A stretch of 50,839 bases of DNA from Thermoleophilaceae bacterium (GTDB taxonomy: Bacteria; Actinomycetota; Thermoleophilia; Solirubrobacterales; Thermoleophilaceae): NCBI GenBank assembly GCA_030448005.1, contig JAUJNT010000006.1, positions 126,698 to 177,536 on the forward strand, in the 5' to 3' direction. Of the stretch, positions 50,443-50,839 are shown piece after piece (position 1 is the stretch's first letter; the number at the start of each line of letters is the position of its first letter). The notes under the pieces were generated by a model. It was not told the DNA's origin, did no database searches, and saw nothing but the letters and a program-made list of their open reading frames with translations. A program made the translations under genes and the position numbers.

Positions 50443-50839
<397 letters not shown>

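Overview
The window looks like part of a very GC-rich actinobacterial chromosome, most likely Thermoleophilia / Solirubrobacterales. That placement is inference. It rests on base composition, frequent GTG and TTG starts, RTX-type secreted proteins with a Cys-Arg-rich tail, an actinobacterial CCxxxPxCKRC zinc-ribbon miniprotein, a Cys-less second S18, and a cyclic 2,3-diphosphoglycerate gene pair. The last ~400 bases (from about 50,443) are runs of C and G with no believable content and look like a contig-end artefact.

Layout. 0-14.9 kb is mostly ordinary chromosome: a winged-helix protein divergent from a SNF2 helicase, small conserved proteins, a double DUF1990 protein, a BrkB/YihY membrane protein, a secreted metallophosphoesterase, then a metal/oxidative-stress block (CDF transporter, Zur-like box, Cys-less ribosomal protein S18, Fur-family regulator, superoxide dismutase), tRNA-Leu(CAG), a fatty-acid hydroxylase, a sigma-70 factor and small secreted proteins. 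15.1-18.4 kb is a decayed accessory island: a c-di-GMP-I (GEMM) riboswitch before an orphan small ORF, an alginate-lyase fragment, a frameshifted Xre regulator, an IS481 transposase remnant, a 20-bp direct repeat 1.2 kb apart and a nuclease-like protein with a homing-endonuclease-associated repeat. It ends next to tRNA-Glu(CTC).

18.6-24.9 kb holds a PAP2 phosphatase and a cobalamin-riboswitch operon whose parts match the two domains of animal intrinsic factor/transcobalamin (DUF4430 beta domain and prenyltransferase-type alpha/alpha barrel) plus an EcfT fragment, visibly truncated and frameshifted. Proline dehydrogenase, an SDR enzyme, a broken ArsR-type regulator and a flavin reductase follow. 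25.6-31.4 kb is a surface/secretome block: an Ig-like secreted protein, a membrane-anchored sialidase-fold protein and, divergently, a 1,102-residue sialidase-CWB2-RTX protein.

31.5-36.7 kb is a tightly overlapping operon (nitroreductase, glycerol-3-phosphate dehydrogenase, dihydropteroate synthase, two micro-ORFs in a tandem repeat, metallophosphoesterase) followed by an AbiEi/DUF559 protein behind unusual repeats. 36.8-42.2 kb has a GNAT, a methyltransferase pseudogene, a cyclic 2,3-diphosphoglycerate synthetase / 2-phosphoglycerate kinase pair, a Rho-like protein that has lost its catalytic residues, and a LOG-family enzyme. 42.2-50.4 kb carries small conserved proteins, a response regulator / histidine kinase / CpaB-like operon, ribose-5-phosphate isomerase, a DUF6941-like protein and Lon protease.

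Most promising for follow-up: the transcobalamin-like B12 operon, the bacterial cDPG pathway, the Rho pseudoenzyme, the Zur-box-associated S18 paralogue, and the GEMM riboswitch stranded in a decayed island.
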